This document shows, piece by piece, positions 1 to 9,851 of a DNA stretch of 64,000 nucleotides. Made by a program: the position numbers and the translations under genes. Numbering within the stretch: position 1 is the first letter of the stretch; the number at the start of each line of letters is the position of its first letter. Source of the DNA: Trichomonas vaginalis G3 (lineage: Eukaryota > Parabasalia > Trichomonadida > Trichomonadidae). The notes under the pieces were generated by a model. That model was not told where the DNA came from, did no database searches, and saw nothing but the letters and a program-made list of their open reading frames with translations. The DNA is taken from contig NC_067208.1 in NCBI RefSeq assembly GCF_026262505.1, positions 868,001-932,000 of the forward strand, given 5' to 3'.

Positions 1-644
1 GCATTCAAAATGTCTGAGTCGGAGTCAACCATTTGTTCTCTCTTTGTAGTCTTGAAAGCGTCAAGAAGCATTGCAGCTGTTGTGACATTGCCATGCGCAT
101 AGTATATATGACCGTCCAAATCTGTTATGGTCAATCTGAGATTGTATCCTTTCTTATTTCCATCTTGAATTGCAGCAAGTACTCCCATGAAGCCTTCTTT
201 GTTCTTTCCTTCGTCAAAGTTTACTGTAAAGGTTCGACCAGATGTAATTTGACTTCTAACTTCACGGTACTTTTCATATGCATATCTTGTTCTTTCCATG
301 GGAGCATGTGCGTCTTCACCTTTTCCTTTTTTCCTTCTCAAAGGATGCAATTGTTCGTCATGTTTCCAGTAGAATCTGGCAAAGCCGTCGTGTCCTTCAA
401 CTTGAGGTTCACTAACATCGAAAGGCATGTCCATAAGACGTTCTTCTTCTAACCTCTCTAGTCTGTTTGGATAATTTGCACGTGCTGTTTCCAAATCCAT
501 TTCGTAGCGAAGACCAGACAATTTGTCATAGACTTTTATGGGTCTTCCCTTCCTATATTTAAAATTCTTCGAAACTTTCCAACCATATCTTTCTAACTCT
601 GCTTTTATTCTAGCAGACCTTCTATCCATTCTATACGGGGGCAT
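1..644 (-). CDS. Maverick M1 conserved protein, 3' end outside window
   Basis: The start is at 644 and the frame runs off the left edge. It matches the first 210 or so residues of the 239-aa M2 protein at 26070-26789. The N-terminus is very basic, with a Lys/Arg-rich stretch and many Tyr, suggesting nucleic-acid binding or a virion-internal role, but I do not recognise the family. The start lies just downstream of the A/T-rich box (ATTTTTAT type) seen before most Maverick genes. Confidence 0.7.
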   Translation of the reverse strand, partial: MPPYRMDRRSARIKAELERYGWKVSKNFKYRKGRPIKVYDKLSGLRYEMDLETARANYPNRLERLEEERLMDMPFDVSEPQVEGHDGFARFYWKHDEQLHPLRRKKGKGEDAHAPMERTRYAYEKYREVRSQITSGRTFTVNFDEGKNKEGFMGVLAAIQDGNKKGYNLRLTITDLDGHIYYAHGNVTTAAMLLDAFKTTKREQMVDSDSDILN

Positions 645-673
645 TTTTATAAAAATAAAAAAATGTTTTTTCT

Positions 674-1258
674 TTACTTTACGTAACCACCCGCTGCCAA
701 AAGTCTTTGACGCCAACCCATACCAGCTAATGAAGGTTGACTTGGTTTAGTTTGGAAACTAACCTTTGGTTTTGGTTTATCTTCAGTTTTTGGTTTTTCT
801 TCTTCTATCGGCTTTTCGTCACTTTTCGGTTCCTCTGACTTTACCTCACTTGCAGGAACAGTTGTGTCGTCAACATCTTCATAAATATCATATGCCATTT
901 GTTTTTGTTTTCCTTTCAACTTTTTGTGTTTGTTGTAAAGTTTAGAATATTTCGACTCTAAGTCAATGAGATGTTCTATAATGAACTGTTGGTCAGTGAA
1001 GTAAACTTTTCCATCTGTTGTCTCGAAAGCTCCTTCAGACTTCAATATTTTATTTGTGAGAGTCTGTTTCTTTTTTGAGATACTAGCCGTTCCATTTCTA
1101 TGAAAAGTGACTTTGTAGTTAGGGTTTGTATTTCCAGACCTGGCACTTTCTATTATTGAATTTTTCTCTTCATCTGTAAGTTCTTTGACAGGTTTTGACA
1201 ATGGTTCTGAACTTTTTGTTTGTGGTGTCAAATCTACCGTTTCAACTTCTTCGGTCAT
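674..1258 (-). CDS. Maverick M1 hypothetical protein, 194 aa
   Basis: This open frame is nearly identical to the M2 gene at 26821-27405. The protein is hydrophilic. It has a Pro/Thr/Ser-rich N-terminus, a central helical part (about residues 95-130, rich in Lys and Leu), an acidic Lys/Glu/Pro linker, and a short C-terminus ending in a Gly/Arg-rich segment. No catalytic motif is visible and the family is not recognised. It sits in a run of short minus-strand genes between the methyltransferase side and the integrase, which suggests a virion or accessory role. The start is preceded by a TTTTTTACTGAGATGAA leader shared with the next gene upstream. Confidence 0.7.
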   Translation of the reverse strand: MTEEVETVDLTPQTKSSEPLSKPVKELTDEEKNSIIESARSGNTNPNYKVTFHRNGTASISKKKQTLTNKILKSEGAFETTDGKVYFTDQQFIIEHLIDLESKYSKLYNKHKKLKGKQKQMAYDIYEDVDDTTVPASEVKSEEPKSDEKPIEEEKPKTEDKPKPKVSFQTKPSQPSLAGMGWRQRLLAAGGYVK

Positions 1259-1277
1259 TTCATCTCAGTAAAAAATT

Positions 1278-1430
1278 TTAGTTTGGTTTGTTTTCAACTG
1301 GTTGTTTAGGTTTTTTAAGTCGGTCTAAAACTTCCTGAGGTATAGGAAGAACTTGACAAACACGTTGTGTAACTGCTGGAAGTCGACAAATCCATCTTGA
1401 ACCCATTTGTCTCAATGCTGTATTGTTCAT
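1278..1430 (-). CDS. Maverick M1 small basic protein, 50 aa
   Basis: This short open frame has a conserved counterpart (51 aa) in M2 at 27425-27580. The two proteins differ only by a small in-frame change and one substitution, which supports real coding. It is basic with two Cys, a central Val/Leu/Pro-rich segment and a Lys/Pro-rich tail. It shares the ACTGAGATGAA leader with its downstream neighbour at 674-1258. The family is not recognised. Confidence 0.65.
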   Translation of the reverse strand: MNNTALRQMGSRWICRLPAVTQRVCQVLPIPQEVLDRLKKPKQPVENKPN

Positions 1431-1449
1431 TTCATCTCAGTAAAAAACT

Positions 1450-1845
1450 TTACATTCCCCAAGTTTGAGGCGGTTGAGGTTGGTTTGTTTACCCATTGTT
1501 GTGCATGGTTATATCCTTGTTAAAGAATCTTTCACCTTGGTCCATATAGTGCCCTGCTTGGTTATAGTAGTCATTTGCTTTGTTATTAGTTTCCTGCTTC
1601 TCTTCCTACATTGTCCATCCATCCTTGAACTTTTCTCTTGTTTCAGGATTTGGAATAAGATTTGCTGCATCTCGTGCTACCTCCCAACCTTTTCTGTACA
1701 GTTTGTATAATAGGTTGTGCTTTCTCTTTAAGTATACCTAATGTACTCAAAATCTTCCTTCCAATCCAAATACACCTCTGGCTATTGTTCCCACTGCGGG
1801 CAAAAATCTGGATGCAACTCCTGCTAATGCGCCAAATAAACCCAT
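1450..1845 (-). pseudogene. Maverick M1 membrane-active virion-like protein, broken copy
   Basis: This matches the open M2 gene at 27600-28001, where the product is a 133-aa protein with a Gly/Ala-rich amphipathic N-terminus. The M1 copy is broken. It is divergent from the integrase gene, with a gap of only about 16 bases between the two starts. The likely role, by analogy with adenovirus protein VI-like virion lytic peptides, is inference only. Confidence 0.6.
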
Positions 1846-1861
1846 TTCTTATGGGTTAAAA

Positions 1862-2816
1862 ATGACGAATCCAAACAAGGACCCCTATGTTTCTAAGGCA
1901 ACAAAGAAAGCACTCATGATAAAAATCTTTAGTTCAACACCAAATGCTTGGTTTATGGATATCTTGGAAAACATTCCGAGGTATAGAGAAGATGGACCAC
2001 CATACTGGCTAATATTTGTCGGTCAAAACACAAGATACTGTGAAGCCATACCATTACAGTCCAAAAATATTTTAGATGTGAAAACTGCTTTGACAATATT
2101 CGTTGACAAATACCATCCAACAAAACTGACATCTGACTGTGAAAGTTCTTTCAAATCAGACGATATTAAAAACTATCTGCGTTCAAAAAATGTAAACCAA
2201 TATTTCATTGTCGACCAAAACCATTCTGCTCTTGGTGTCATTGACAGTTGTATAAAAATCTTAAGAGACTTAAACAACCACAAGGTGGTGAAGATGAAAT
2301 GTCATATGACGACAAATATAGACACTTCTCCATGGCAAAGATGAGACAAGTTTTAAATATTTACAATAGCCGTAAACAAAAAGGTTTGGGAAACCACTCC
2401 CCGAAGAAATGAAAAACAACCCTGACTTAGAGAAAGACTATATATTTAATAGTTTAGTCAAAAGAGACAAACAAGAAAGAATGCCAGGCTTCAAACTTAA
2501 GAAAGGTGACAAAGTAAAAATAGAAATACCTAAACGCGACCCATATGAAAATACTATTGACTATGACAACAATGGGAACTCGACAGGTACTCACATTCGT
2601 GTTCGTAAAAATAGAAGAAAGTATACAAGAGAATATTATGAAGTTTTAGGCAAACATGGCAAAATGTACAGACTGCAAGCAGAAGATAAAACTACTATTG
2701 TCAGACCTCGTTTCAAACTTGTCAAAGTTCAAGGTGGTATACTTTCAAAGACAGTTCCTAACAAATATAAGACAACTCCTGACGAATATGCTAAAGAAGT
2801 TGAAAATGACGACTAA
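1862..2816 (+). pseudogene. Maverick M1 integrase (retroviral-type), broken copy
   Basis: This is a copy of the open M2 integrase gene at 28019-28978. The family is the DDE integrase of Mavericks, related to retroviral integrases, which joins the element ends to target DNA. The core lies in the first half, and a C-terminal basic beta-rich domain (SH3/chromo-like in position) in the last third. This copy is broken. Its stop overlaps the stop of the convergent fibre gene by a few bases, exactly as in M2. Confidence 0.85.
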
Positions 2817-4208
2817 GCATTTCTATACCATGCGTAAACTGTCATGTAAGGTGGCATGTAGTCTTTACTTTGTCCGTTGTTTGCGTATACCTGAAACGCG
2901 ATGTGTATGGCTTCCTCTCCCAGTGTTACTCCAGTAACAATTTATAGCAAACTTAACGTCTCTTTAACATCATATCCTTTACCTTTTGTCATTCCTGACC
3001 AATCCCAAAATCTATGCTATGCCAACCTGCTTCAGATGTACTTAAATTATGTAGTGACTGTGCGCAGGTAAATTTTCACCTGAAATCGTTTTACTTCCAC
3101 CTGTTTCCTTTGAAGAGTTTGCACAATACAAAAACCTGTCGACTATTTGAGTCCAAGTTCCAAAACCAAGTACTACTTCTGGTCTGGTAGAGTTCATTGA
3201 CGTGTAAATAGAACCTATAGGATATACTGTTTGAAGTATTTCTGTCTTTAACGTTTGAAGCTCTGTTTTGTCAGCTTTCTTATCTAACTCATCGTTAACA
3301 TATGTTTTGTCAGCTTTTTTATCTAACTCATCGTTAACATATGTTTTGTCAGCCTTTTTATCATATAAATCTTGAGCAGTGAATTTAACATTGTTTTCAT
3401 CCTCCATGACATAGACATTTCTACATCTAGTGTATTTCATCGTCGTTATGTCATCCTCCGATGTTAAACCTTGTGGAAAGTTAGGAGGTTTCCAATTTAA
3501 TACATCCCCACCAGTTTCTTCAACCGTTCCTTCAATATTTTCTATACCAACAGTTGCGAAGAAATCGTGTGTATGTCCAACGTCACTTTTCCTGTTTAAG
3601 GTTTCTTGTAAGTTTGTATATTTGCAATGGTATGTGTATGTCCAACGGCACTTTTACTGTTTAAGGTTTCTTGTAAGTTTGTAATATTTGCAATGGTATG
3701 TGTATGTCCAACGGCACTTTTACTGTTTAAGGTTTCTTGTAAGTTTGTAATATTTGCAATGGTATGTGTATGAGTCTTTTTAGAATATTCTTTGTCAGCT
3801 CTTGTCACTTCACTTGACATTTTTTGTCAATATGTTTTGTCTGCTAGTTCAGGATGAGTATGTTCTTTTGTTGCATAAGCTTTGTCAGCTCTGTCATGTT
3901 CTTCTTGAACTTTTTCAATGACATACTCTTTGTCAGCTTTGTTGTCAACATCTGCTTTCAAAAGAAGTTCTTTTATAGGCTTCTCGTTTAAAGTTCCTTT
4001 TGTTGGATTTATACAGACAGTATGGTTCTTACTGTCTTGAAATAGAAACTCGTCTGTCATTGGGTTTATTGTCAGTTTTAAGTTTCCTTCTTTCAGTGAC
4101 TCAGATATTTAGAATAGTTTGAAAAGTTTGTTGTGTTCTTATTTAGAGCTTGCAAATGAGTTGTCGGTTGTGTTTTATTTCTCTCATAGACGCTGTTTCT
4201 TTCGACAT
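2813..4208 (-). pseudogene. Maverick M1 tail-collar fibre-like protein, broken copy
   Basis: This is a broken copy of the 501-aa M2 fibre gene at 28975-30480. It has the same two recognisable parts: ADKxYV-type repeats and a GHTHTIANIT-type repeat in the shaft, and a phage tail-collar-like head with the YPIGSIY motif and HSH motif. The shaft repeat around 3600-3770 is present in more tandem copies than in M2, so the shaft length differs between the two elements. It is convergent with the integrase and divergent from the gene at 4227. Confidence 0.8.
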
Positions 4209-4226
4209 TTTTATTCTAGATAAAAT

Positions 4227-5068
4227 ATGCTTTAATAGAAAAAAAAATTCAAGAGTTGCTACAACTAAACCATTAGATGAACTTTTTACGATGTCGGTCA
4301 AAAGTTTGAGACAGAGACCGTAAAGCATGAAGGCTATCGTTTTGACTACCCGTTAAGATGGTTAAGAGAACATCTGTCACAAAAGCTATTGGCTTTCGTA
4401 GAATGAAGTTCATTTCAGAAGCCATACATGGTTTCCCATTTACGGTCGGTTTTGAAGTTCGATACTATAACAAAGAAAAACGTACGTATGAGAAATTTGA
4501 ACAGGGAAAACTTTTACAAGTGAATTTGCTTGTAAACTTAGAAACAACTCTTCAAGCTTTTCAAGAAAAATAAACGATATTATCTCGAATATGCAAACCA
4601 GTATAACATTGACGAGGGAGAGTACCATCTCGATATTATATATGACAGGAAAAATGCAACTGTTAAAATCAATAAAATAGAAGACCTTGGAGAAACGTTT
4701 ATATTTCTACAAAATATAACAACTTGGCATGGCATAGATTTTTGAGGATGTTAAATCAGCCTGCATGGTATCCAGTACACCCGGACTATTATGAAGTCGA
4801 AAACCCTAATGGAACATATGAAAATGTTTTCGACTCAGATGCTATTATAGTTCATGCTTCATTTTCTGGTGCGCAAAACTCTTTTTTATGCTTGGCAAAT
4901 GACTTTTACGAAAAACCTACAAAGCTATACGAACCACCAAGTGGAAGTATTTCAGACTTTCAAGTATGGTTTACTACAGATGGAAGAAAGAGAATAATTC
5001 CATTATACCACGCGTTTTACTTAGAACTTAGTTTCATATACAACTACTATCGAACGGTAAAAATATAA
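4227..5068 (+). pseudogene. Maverick M1 conserved protein (paralogue family), broken copy
   Basis: This is a broken copy of the M2 gene at 30499-31347 and a paralogue of the open 286-aa gene at 25150-26010. The family shares an N-terminal part with a KAIGFRR motif and a C-terminal part with HASFS and FQVWFTT motifs. The function is not recognised. It starts 19 bases from the divergent fibre gene, and the gap reads as the A/T-rich start box on both strands. Confidence 0.6.
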
Positions 5069-5072
5069 TTTT

Positions 5073-5315
5073 TTAATACGGTTGAGGTGTTGGATTTGGT
5101 TGCCAACTAGACTGTGGTGCAGGTTCAGGCTGTTGTATAACAGGAGCTTGTTCTTCTGGTTCAGGGTCTTTAGGTATAATACCAACAAACTGACCTACTC
5201 TTTTACCAATATTTTTGACACCGTTCCAAATTCCTCTTCCGACGGTTTTTATTCCATTCCATATACCTCTTCCAACATTTCGAAAGAAGTTTCCTATCTT
5301 ACTGAAGAAACCCAT
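5073..5315 (-). CDS. Maverick M1 amphipathic peptide protein, 80 aa
   Basis: The frame is open and nearly identical to M2 31352-31594. The first 45 residues are a repeated amphipathic Gly/Trp/Lys helix (two GRGIWNG units) followed by an acidic Pro/Gln-rich tail. Such a layout fits a membrane-disrupting virion component, comparable in style to adenovirus protein VI or other lytic peptides of non-enveloped viruses. That assignment is by composition only, with no homology seen. It is convergent with the gene ending at 5068. Confidence 0.65.
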   Translation of the reverse strand: MGFFSKIGNFFRNVGRGIWNGIKTVGRGIWNGVKNIGKRVGQFVGIIPKDPEPEEQAPVIQQPEPAPQSSWQPNPTPQPY

Positions 5316-5333
5316 TTTACTATATGTAAAAAT

Positions 5334-5692
5334 CTAATGTCCGCCTAGTCTCTTACGTTTCCTGTTGAGTTCCATAGCATTCTTTAACTGGAGCTCATAC
5401 ATTCTGTTTCTCCTCTGGTAGAAAACATATTCTGGGTCAACTCCTGTGTTCGCGTCATCTGCATAAAGTTGTTTATATCCCACTTCAGGGTTTGTATAAA
5501 ACTCTTTCCATCTCATATTTGCATACCATGGTGGCAAACCTAACGCAGCGTCATTTGACATGGCAGTTTGCATTTGTACATCTGTACTTGACCATAGTTT
5601 GCCATTGCAGTTTGTATTCTAACTTCATTTGGAATATTCTCTGGGTTTGGTTGTCCAGGTTGCTGTGCATTCGCTAAGTTCTGTGCGTCCAT
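5334..5692 (-). pseudogene. Maverick M1 hypothetical protein (120-aa family), broken copy
   Basis: This is the counterpart of the open 120-aa M2 gene at 31613-31975. In M2 the product is Gln/Asn/Pro-rich at the N-terminus, followed by a Tyr-rich middle and a basic end. The M1 copy is broken but near-identical in sequence. The family is not recognised, and its position among probable virion genes suggests a structural role. Confidence 0.55.
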
Positions 5693-5715
5693 TTAATATT
5701 AGATAAAAATATCTC

Positions 5716-5847
5716 TTACGAGTACATATGCTGAACATTTGCTGGTATTGGTTCATCTTCATATTCTCTGTACCTTTCTGCCACGTCAAATAAGTAAATG
5801 ACACAATGGAAAAAACCTAAAACAAGTAGTCCTATTTCAAACCACAT
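5716..5847 (-). CDS. Maverick M1 small membrane protein, 43 aa
   Basis: This short open frame begins with Met-Trp and a hydrophobic segment of about 20 residues that would span a membrane, followed by a charged Arg/Glu/Asp tail. Its start overlaps the 3' end of the methyltransferase gene by 16 bases, an overlap also present in M2. It is preceded by the methyltransferase and followed by the A/T-rich box of the next gene. I do not recognise a family; a small viral membrane protein is the best description. Confidence 0.55.
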   Translation of the reverse strand: MWFEIGLLVLGFFHCVIYLFDVAERYREYEDEPIPANVQHMYS

Positions 5848-6650
5848 TTACTTACTAGTAAAATTTCTTTGTTATGACACTTTCTCCAGTTTATAGGACC
5901 TCTCTCATATTCTATCTTGTCATATCTAAACTCATAGTCATGTATGTCCTCTAACCATCTCATGACACTTTCCAAACCACTTTTATCGGATGTAAAGTAA
6001 AAGCATGGATGGTTATGTAAAACGTCTAAAGTTTCTAAAGAGTCTCTCAAAGTCCAGTCTACTTGGTATTGAAAATCCCATGTGTTATAGAACGGCGGGT
6101 CCACTATAAAGAAAACATTTTCCTTGTCTTTATATTTTTCATACAAATCTGTCCAATGACATCTCACAAACTCTATACCCTCAATATATTTTTCTATGTC
6201 CTCTTTGAAAACATTTGTATAGTTAAGATATAAAACTTTTGACATAAGTGTTTCAATGTCATGAACTCTTATAGCACCACTATATAATAGTCTAGCAGAT
6301 ATACTATCCCAGTCTATATATTCTGCTTTTTTCAAAACCTCTCTCACAATATTTTTCTTATCTAATGGTATACGTTCCATCTTACCTATAGGTATCTTTT
6401 CTTTTAACTCTTTCAATATTTTGTTAGTGTCTGGAATATGTTTGAGACGGTTCATATAGTTGTCGAAGTCATTGCATATAATCTTTGAGTCAGGAAATAC
6501 AGTATGGCACAAATGGGATATATAGAAACTTCCACCGAACAAATCTACAAATGTTAGACCATTCGGTAGTTTCTTAAGTTCTCTCAATAGAATATCTTTA
6601 CATTTACTCTTATTTCCAAAGAACGGTAACGGAGGTTTTGTAAAATTCAT
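5832..6650 (-). CDS. Dam-like DNA adenine methyltransferase in Maverick M1
   Basis: The open frame codes for 272 aa, a normal length for a Dam/MTase D12-class N6-adenine methyltransferase. An FFGNKS segment near residue 10 and DLFGGSF near residue 38 form the SAM-binding loop. NDFD follows near residue 60, and the catalytic DPPF tetrad starts at residue 184. The enzyme would transfer a methyl group from SAM to adenine N6 in DNA. Target specificity cannot be read. This copy is whole, while the M2 copy (32114-32933) is broken. It is the outermost gene at the right end, with its start after an ATTTTTAT box. Confidence 0.88.
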   Translation of the reverse strand: MNFTKPPLPFFGNKSKCKDILLRELKKLPNGLTFVDLFGGSFYISHLCHTVFPDSKIICNDFDNYMNRLKHIPDTNKILKELKEKIPIGKMERIPLDKKNIVREVLKKAEYIDWDSISARLLYSGAIRVHDIETLMSKVLYLNYTNVFKEDIEKYIEGIEFVRCHWTDLYEKYKDKENVFFIVDPPFYNTWDFQYQVDWTLRDSLETLDVLHNHPCFYFTSDKSGLESVMRWLEDIHDYEFRYDKIEYERGPINWRKCHNKEILLVSKCGLK

Positions 6651-6732
6651 TTATATATAATAATAAAAATGTTTTTTCCTGAAAAGTGACAGAAAAGTGA
6701 CAAAACATTTACGATGAAATCATGAAAATTCA

Positions 6733-6790
6733 AGAGGTGAGAAAAGAGGTGAAAAAACAGGTGAAATCTCACCTCTTCACCTAAATTATA
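6733..6790. repeat. Iteron-like hairpin of M1 (AGGTGA type)
   Basis: Three direct AGGTGA-type units separated by A-runs are followed by two inverted copies (TCACCT), then an AAATTATATTTTT tail and GGGTCATTTAC. The same architecture occurs about fifteen times in M2, but there the repeated word is GTTAG. This is the only copy seen in the M1 part. Confidence 0.75.
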
Positions 6791-6869
6791 TTTTTGGGTC
6801 ATTTACGCTCATTACGAAGAAGTCTTGACAAAACATGAAAACATATATAATTTGTGAAAAGCTCCTGGA

Positions 6870-6948
6870 AGACCCGTATATAAGAACTTCATTTATACTA
6901 AACATCTTCGGGGCTAGAGGGCACGAAGTGCCTGGAAGCCCCACTACC

Positions 6949-6975
<27 letters not shown>
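6870..6975. repeat. Right terminal inverted repeat of M1
   Basis: The reverse complement matches the left end of M2 (8605-8710): an A run, GGTAGTGGGGCTTCCAGG, a small palindrome (AGGCACTTCGTGCC), then AGATGTTTAGTATAAATGAAG. The terminal T run (27 T) is followed by the flank ATAACAGC. Confidence 0.85.
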
Positions 6976-6979
<4 letters not shown>

Positions 6980-7304
6980 CAGCATTAATATTTCAATGAT
7001 TCACAAATCAACTTTTTCATTATTTTAAATAATTATAGAATATATACCGACTTTTTGTACATAAATATTTTTAGATTCAATAATGATTTACGGTTTTTTT
7101 CAAAACTTATAATTTTCAAATGAGTGGTAGAATCTGTAATAAACAGAAATTCATCAAAAGTGACAGCTCTCAATTTTTTGACATTTGTAAATTCTAAATT
7201 GAATGAGAAAAATGAAATAATACTAAGCATAATACAATATTCTAGATTTAATTATAATTAGGAAAAAGTTAGTTTTGAGAGTACTTTTCATAGGCATATA
7301 GAAT

Positions 7305-7715
7305 GAAATCTTCTGAAAAATAATATCACATAAACTCATATTATTTTCTAATATATAACTATTTTATATAAAAATCAAATTCAATGATCTTAAAAGCGAA
7401 GGATAAACCTCAAAATTTACGAATATAATGAGTGGGAATATAATGCTTATCTATCATAAAACCATATGAAATATCAATTTTTGCTTTACGCCTAATTTTT
7501 GACGACAATTAGCAAAAAATGTTAAATGTTAACACTCAGTCCATTTGAATATGAAAAATAAAATTGACTTTGATTAAATGTTTTTATTTATCATGCAATT
7601 CTTCTTGCGACCAAAGATTTGAATAAAAGTTCAAAAAATAAGATAGCTTAAAAAATAATATACGGTAGTGTTTACTAATAGATGAATAGTATATAAATTC
7701 TATTAAAATGGATTT
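7305..7715. repeat. Long inverted-repeat arm containing an empty copy of the M2 target site
   Basis: The reverse complement matches 8549-8604 joined directly to 34102-34466, the two sequences that flank M2. At 7665-7669 the arm reads GTAGT, the complement of the M2 target duplication ACTAC, present once. The arm therefore preserves the pre-insertion sequence. A further patch around 7130-7170 matches 34588-34626 in reverse. No gene is seen in 6976-7700. Confidence 0.85.
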
Positions 7716-7818
7716 GATCCAAAAAAAATATAAAACCAAAAATAATTGTTATAATTTAAATGAAGAAGTAATTTAAAACGATTTTATTTATGATCAAATT
7801 TTATATATTTTTTTGGAT
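7716..7818. repeat. Small inverted-repeat insertion, about 100 bp
   Basis: The ends are GATCCAAAAAAAATATA and its approximate reverse complement ending TTTTTTTGGAT. The interior is AT-rich without coding. The other arm of the long inverted repeat (8549 onward) lacks this segment, so it is an insertion or a MITE-like piece. Confidence 0.5.
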
Positions 7819-8548
7819 TGTTACATATTAAGTTCTGTCAAAATGTAAGCTATTGAATTTTTTGAGATGAAAATAATCGTCGAGGAAGTAAAAAGTGACG
7901 CTTTAGGAAATATTATTAGAAATATGATAATAAATATATTTGGAAAAAATATGTTTTTTTCAAAAATTGAAATGTTCATAGAATATTTTGAAATATGTAG
8001 GGAATTAAATTCGGTAATATATGATAAACAGGATTTTTAAATTTCAAGGAAAAATAGCTTTTGTGAATACTTTTGAGAACTCTTCTCAAAGATCATGATT
8101 CAAATATATTAAGGAGCCAAAATATTAGAGATGAGTTCACAATCAAAATTTTCTCACTTTTCTTCCAAATTGACATCCTTACTCACCACTTTCAAGTTTT
8201 TCATACATATATCTTACCCATTCATTTGGAATACGAGGTCTCGAGTTTTCGTTCATTTTTTTACTTTACAAAACTGTTTATTTTAGAATTTTTAAATTTG
8301 AAAAAATCCATTCTATATCAGATAAATAATATATTATTTTTCAATCAAAATATTTTGATTATCATCTCAAAAGTGTTCTCAAAACCTAGTTTTTCTTATT
8401 TTGGATAATCTTAATATTTATATTATTATAAACTAATTGAACACCATATGTTTTTGTATACTTTTACAAAAAAATTGATAGATTTGTGATACTTCCCCCG
8501 ACGATAGAATTGAATAGCTTACATTTTGACAGAACTTAATATGGAACA
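7819..8548. mobile_element. Short non-autonomous inverted-repeat DNA transposon, 730 bp
   Basis: The ends are TGTTACATATTAAGTTCTGTC at 7819 and the matching complement ending at 8548. Each is followed inward by AAAATGTAAGCTATT and a CGTCGAGGAAGT / CGTCGGGGGAAGT-type subterminal box. The same end family bounds 37880-39895 and occurs once at 43914. The interior is AT-rich with no credible gene, so transposition in trans must be assumed. The superfamily is not recognised; a clear target duplication was not read. Confidence 0.7.
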
Positions 8549-8604
8549 GGATCAAATCCATTTTAATAGAATTTATATACTATTCATCTATTAGTAAACA
8601 CTAC

Positions 8605-8681
8605 AAAAAAAAAAAAAAAAAAAAAAAAAAAAGGTAGTGGGGCTTCCAGGCACTTCGTGCCTTCTAGCCCTGAGGATGTTT
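8605..8681. repeat. Left terminal inverted repeat of M2
   Basis: An A run (8605-8632) is followed by GGTAGTGGGGCTTCCAGGC, a short palindrome and CCTGAGGATGTTT. It pairs with 34018-34096. Beyond it, 8690-8780 is a more GC-rich unique segment. Confidence 0.9.
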
Positions 8682-8779
8682 AGTATAAATGAAGTTTTTA
8701 TTCGGAGGGCTTCCAGCCCATAAGAAATTTTTCCCAAGACCCAAGAGGAGGACCGAACCCCAGCCGACCAGCCGTTGAC

Positions 8780-9840
8780 TTTTTTGTCAAGACTTCTTCG
8801 TAAATGTTTTGTCAAGACTTCTTCGTAATGAGCGTAAATGACCCAAAAATATATTTTATGTTAGAATGTTAGATCTAACACGTTTTCTAACATGTTTTCT
8901 AACATGGTCTAAAACTCATGATTTCTTCGTAAATGTTTTGTCAAGACTTCTTCATCGTATATGTTTTGTCAAGACTTCTTCGTAAATGTTTTGTCATGAT
9001 TTCATCGTAAATGTTTTGTCAAGACTTCTTCGTAAATGTTTTGTCAAGACTTCTTCGTAATGAGCGTAAATGACCCAAAAATATATTTTATGTTAGAATG
9101 TTAGATCTAACATGTTTTCTAACATGTTTTCTAACATGGTCTAAAACTCTTGAATTTTCATGAATTTTCATGATTTCATCGTAAATGTTTCGACAAAACA
9201 TAGACAAGAAAGTTTCGACAAAACATAGACAAGAAAGTTCATGAGAAATTAGACAAGAAAGTTTCGACAAAACATAGACAAGAAAGTTCATGAGAAATTA
9301 GACAAGAAAGTCTTGACAAAACATAGACAAGAAAGTCTTGACAAAACATTTACGATGAAGTTTGACAAAGTCTCAACAAAGTCTTTACGATGAAGTTTGA
9401 CAAAACATAGACAAGAAAGTTTTGACAAAACATTTACGATGAAGTTTGACAAAGTCTCAACAAAGTCTTTACGATGAAGTTTGACAAAACATAGACAAGA
9501 AAGTTTTGACAAAACATTTACGATGAAGTTTGACAAAGTCTCAACAAAGTCTTTACGATGAAGTTTGACAAAACATAGACAAGAAAGTTTTGACAAAACA
9601 TTTACGAAGAAGTCTTGACAAAACATGTACGAAGAAGAAGTTTCGACAAAACATATACGATGAAATCATGAAAATTCAAGAGTTTTAGACCATGTTAGAA
9701 AACATGTTAGAAAACATGTTAGATCTAACATTCTAACATAAAATATATTTTTGGGTCATTTACACTCATTTACGAAGAAATCTCAACAAAGTCTTTACGA
9801 AGAAGTCACAATAAAACATCTGTCAAAAACCGCTTTTTAA
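8780..9840. repeat. Left subterminal repeat region of M2
   Basis: This kilobase has no gene. It is built from short words such as TTGACAAAACATTTACGA and their complements, an 84-bp unit repeated three times (about 9358-9610), and three iteron-like GTTAG hairpins (8843-8908, 9073-9142, 9684-9752). The words switch orientation near 9150-9250. The right end of M2 (32960-34017) has the same words in the opposite sense, so these are long imperfect subterminal repeats. Confidence 0.8.
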
Positions 9841-9851
9841 CTTCACTTAAA

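Larger units (their letters stand above)
1..6975. mobile_element. Maverick/Polinton M1, right-hand part (left end outside window)
   Basis: This is the right 7 kb of a Maverick (Polinton) whose left end lies before the window. Its gene order matches 26150-34096 of the second element, M2, almost base for base: hypothetical genes, integrase, fibre, membrane-active peptide and methyltransferase. It ends with an inverted terminal repeat and a T run at 6949-6975. The copy is broken, with roughly ten breaks in the part seen, yet most 60-base stretches differ from M2 at only a few positions, so the two copies are young on the genome's time scale. The target duplication cannot be read because the left end is missing. 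Confidence 0.93.
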
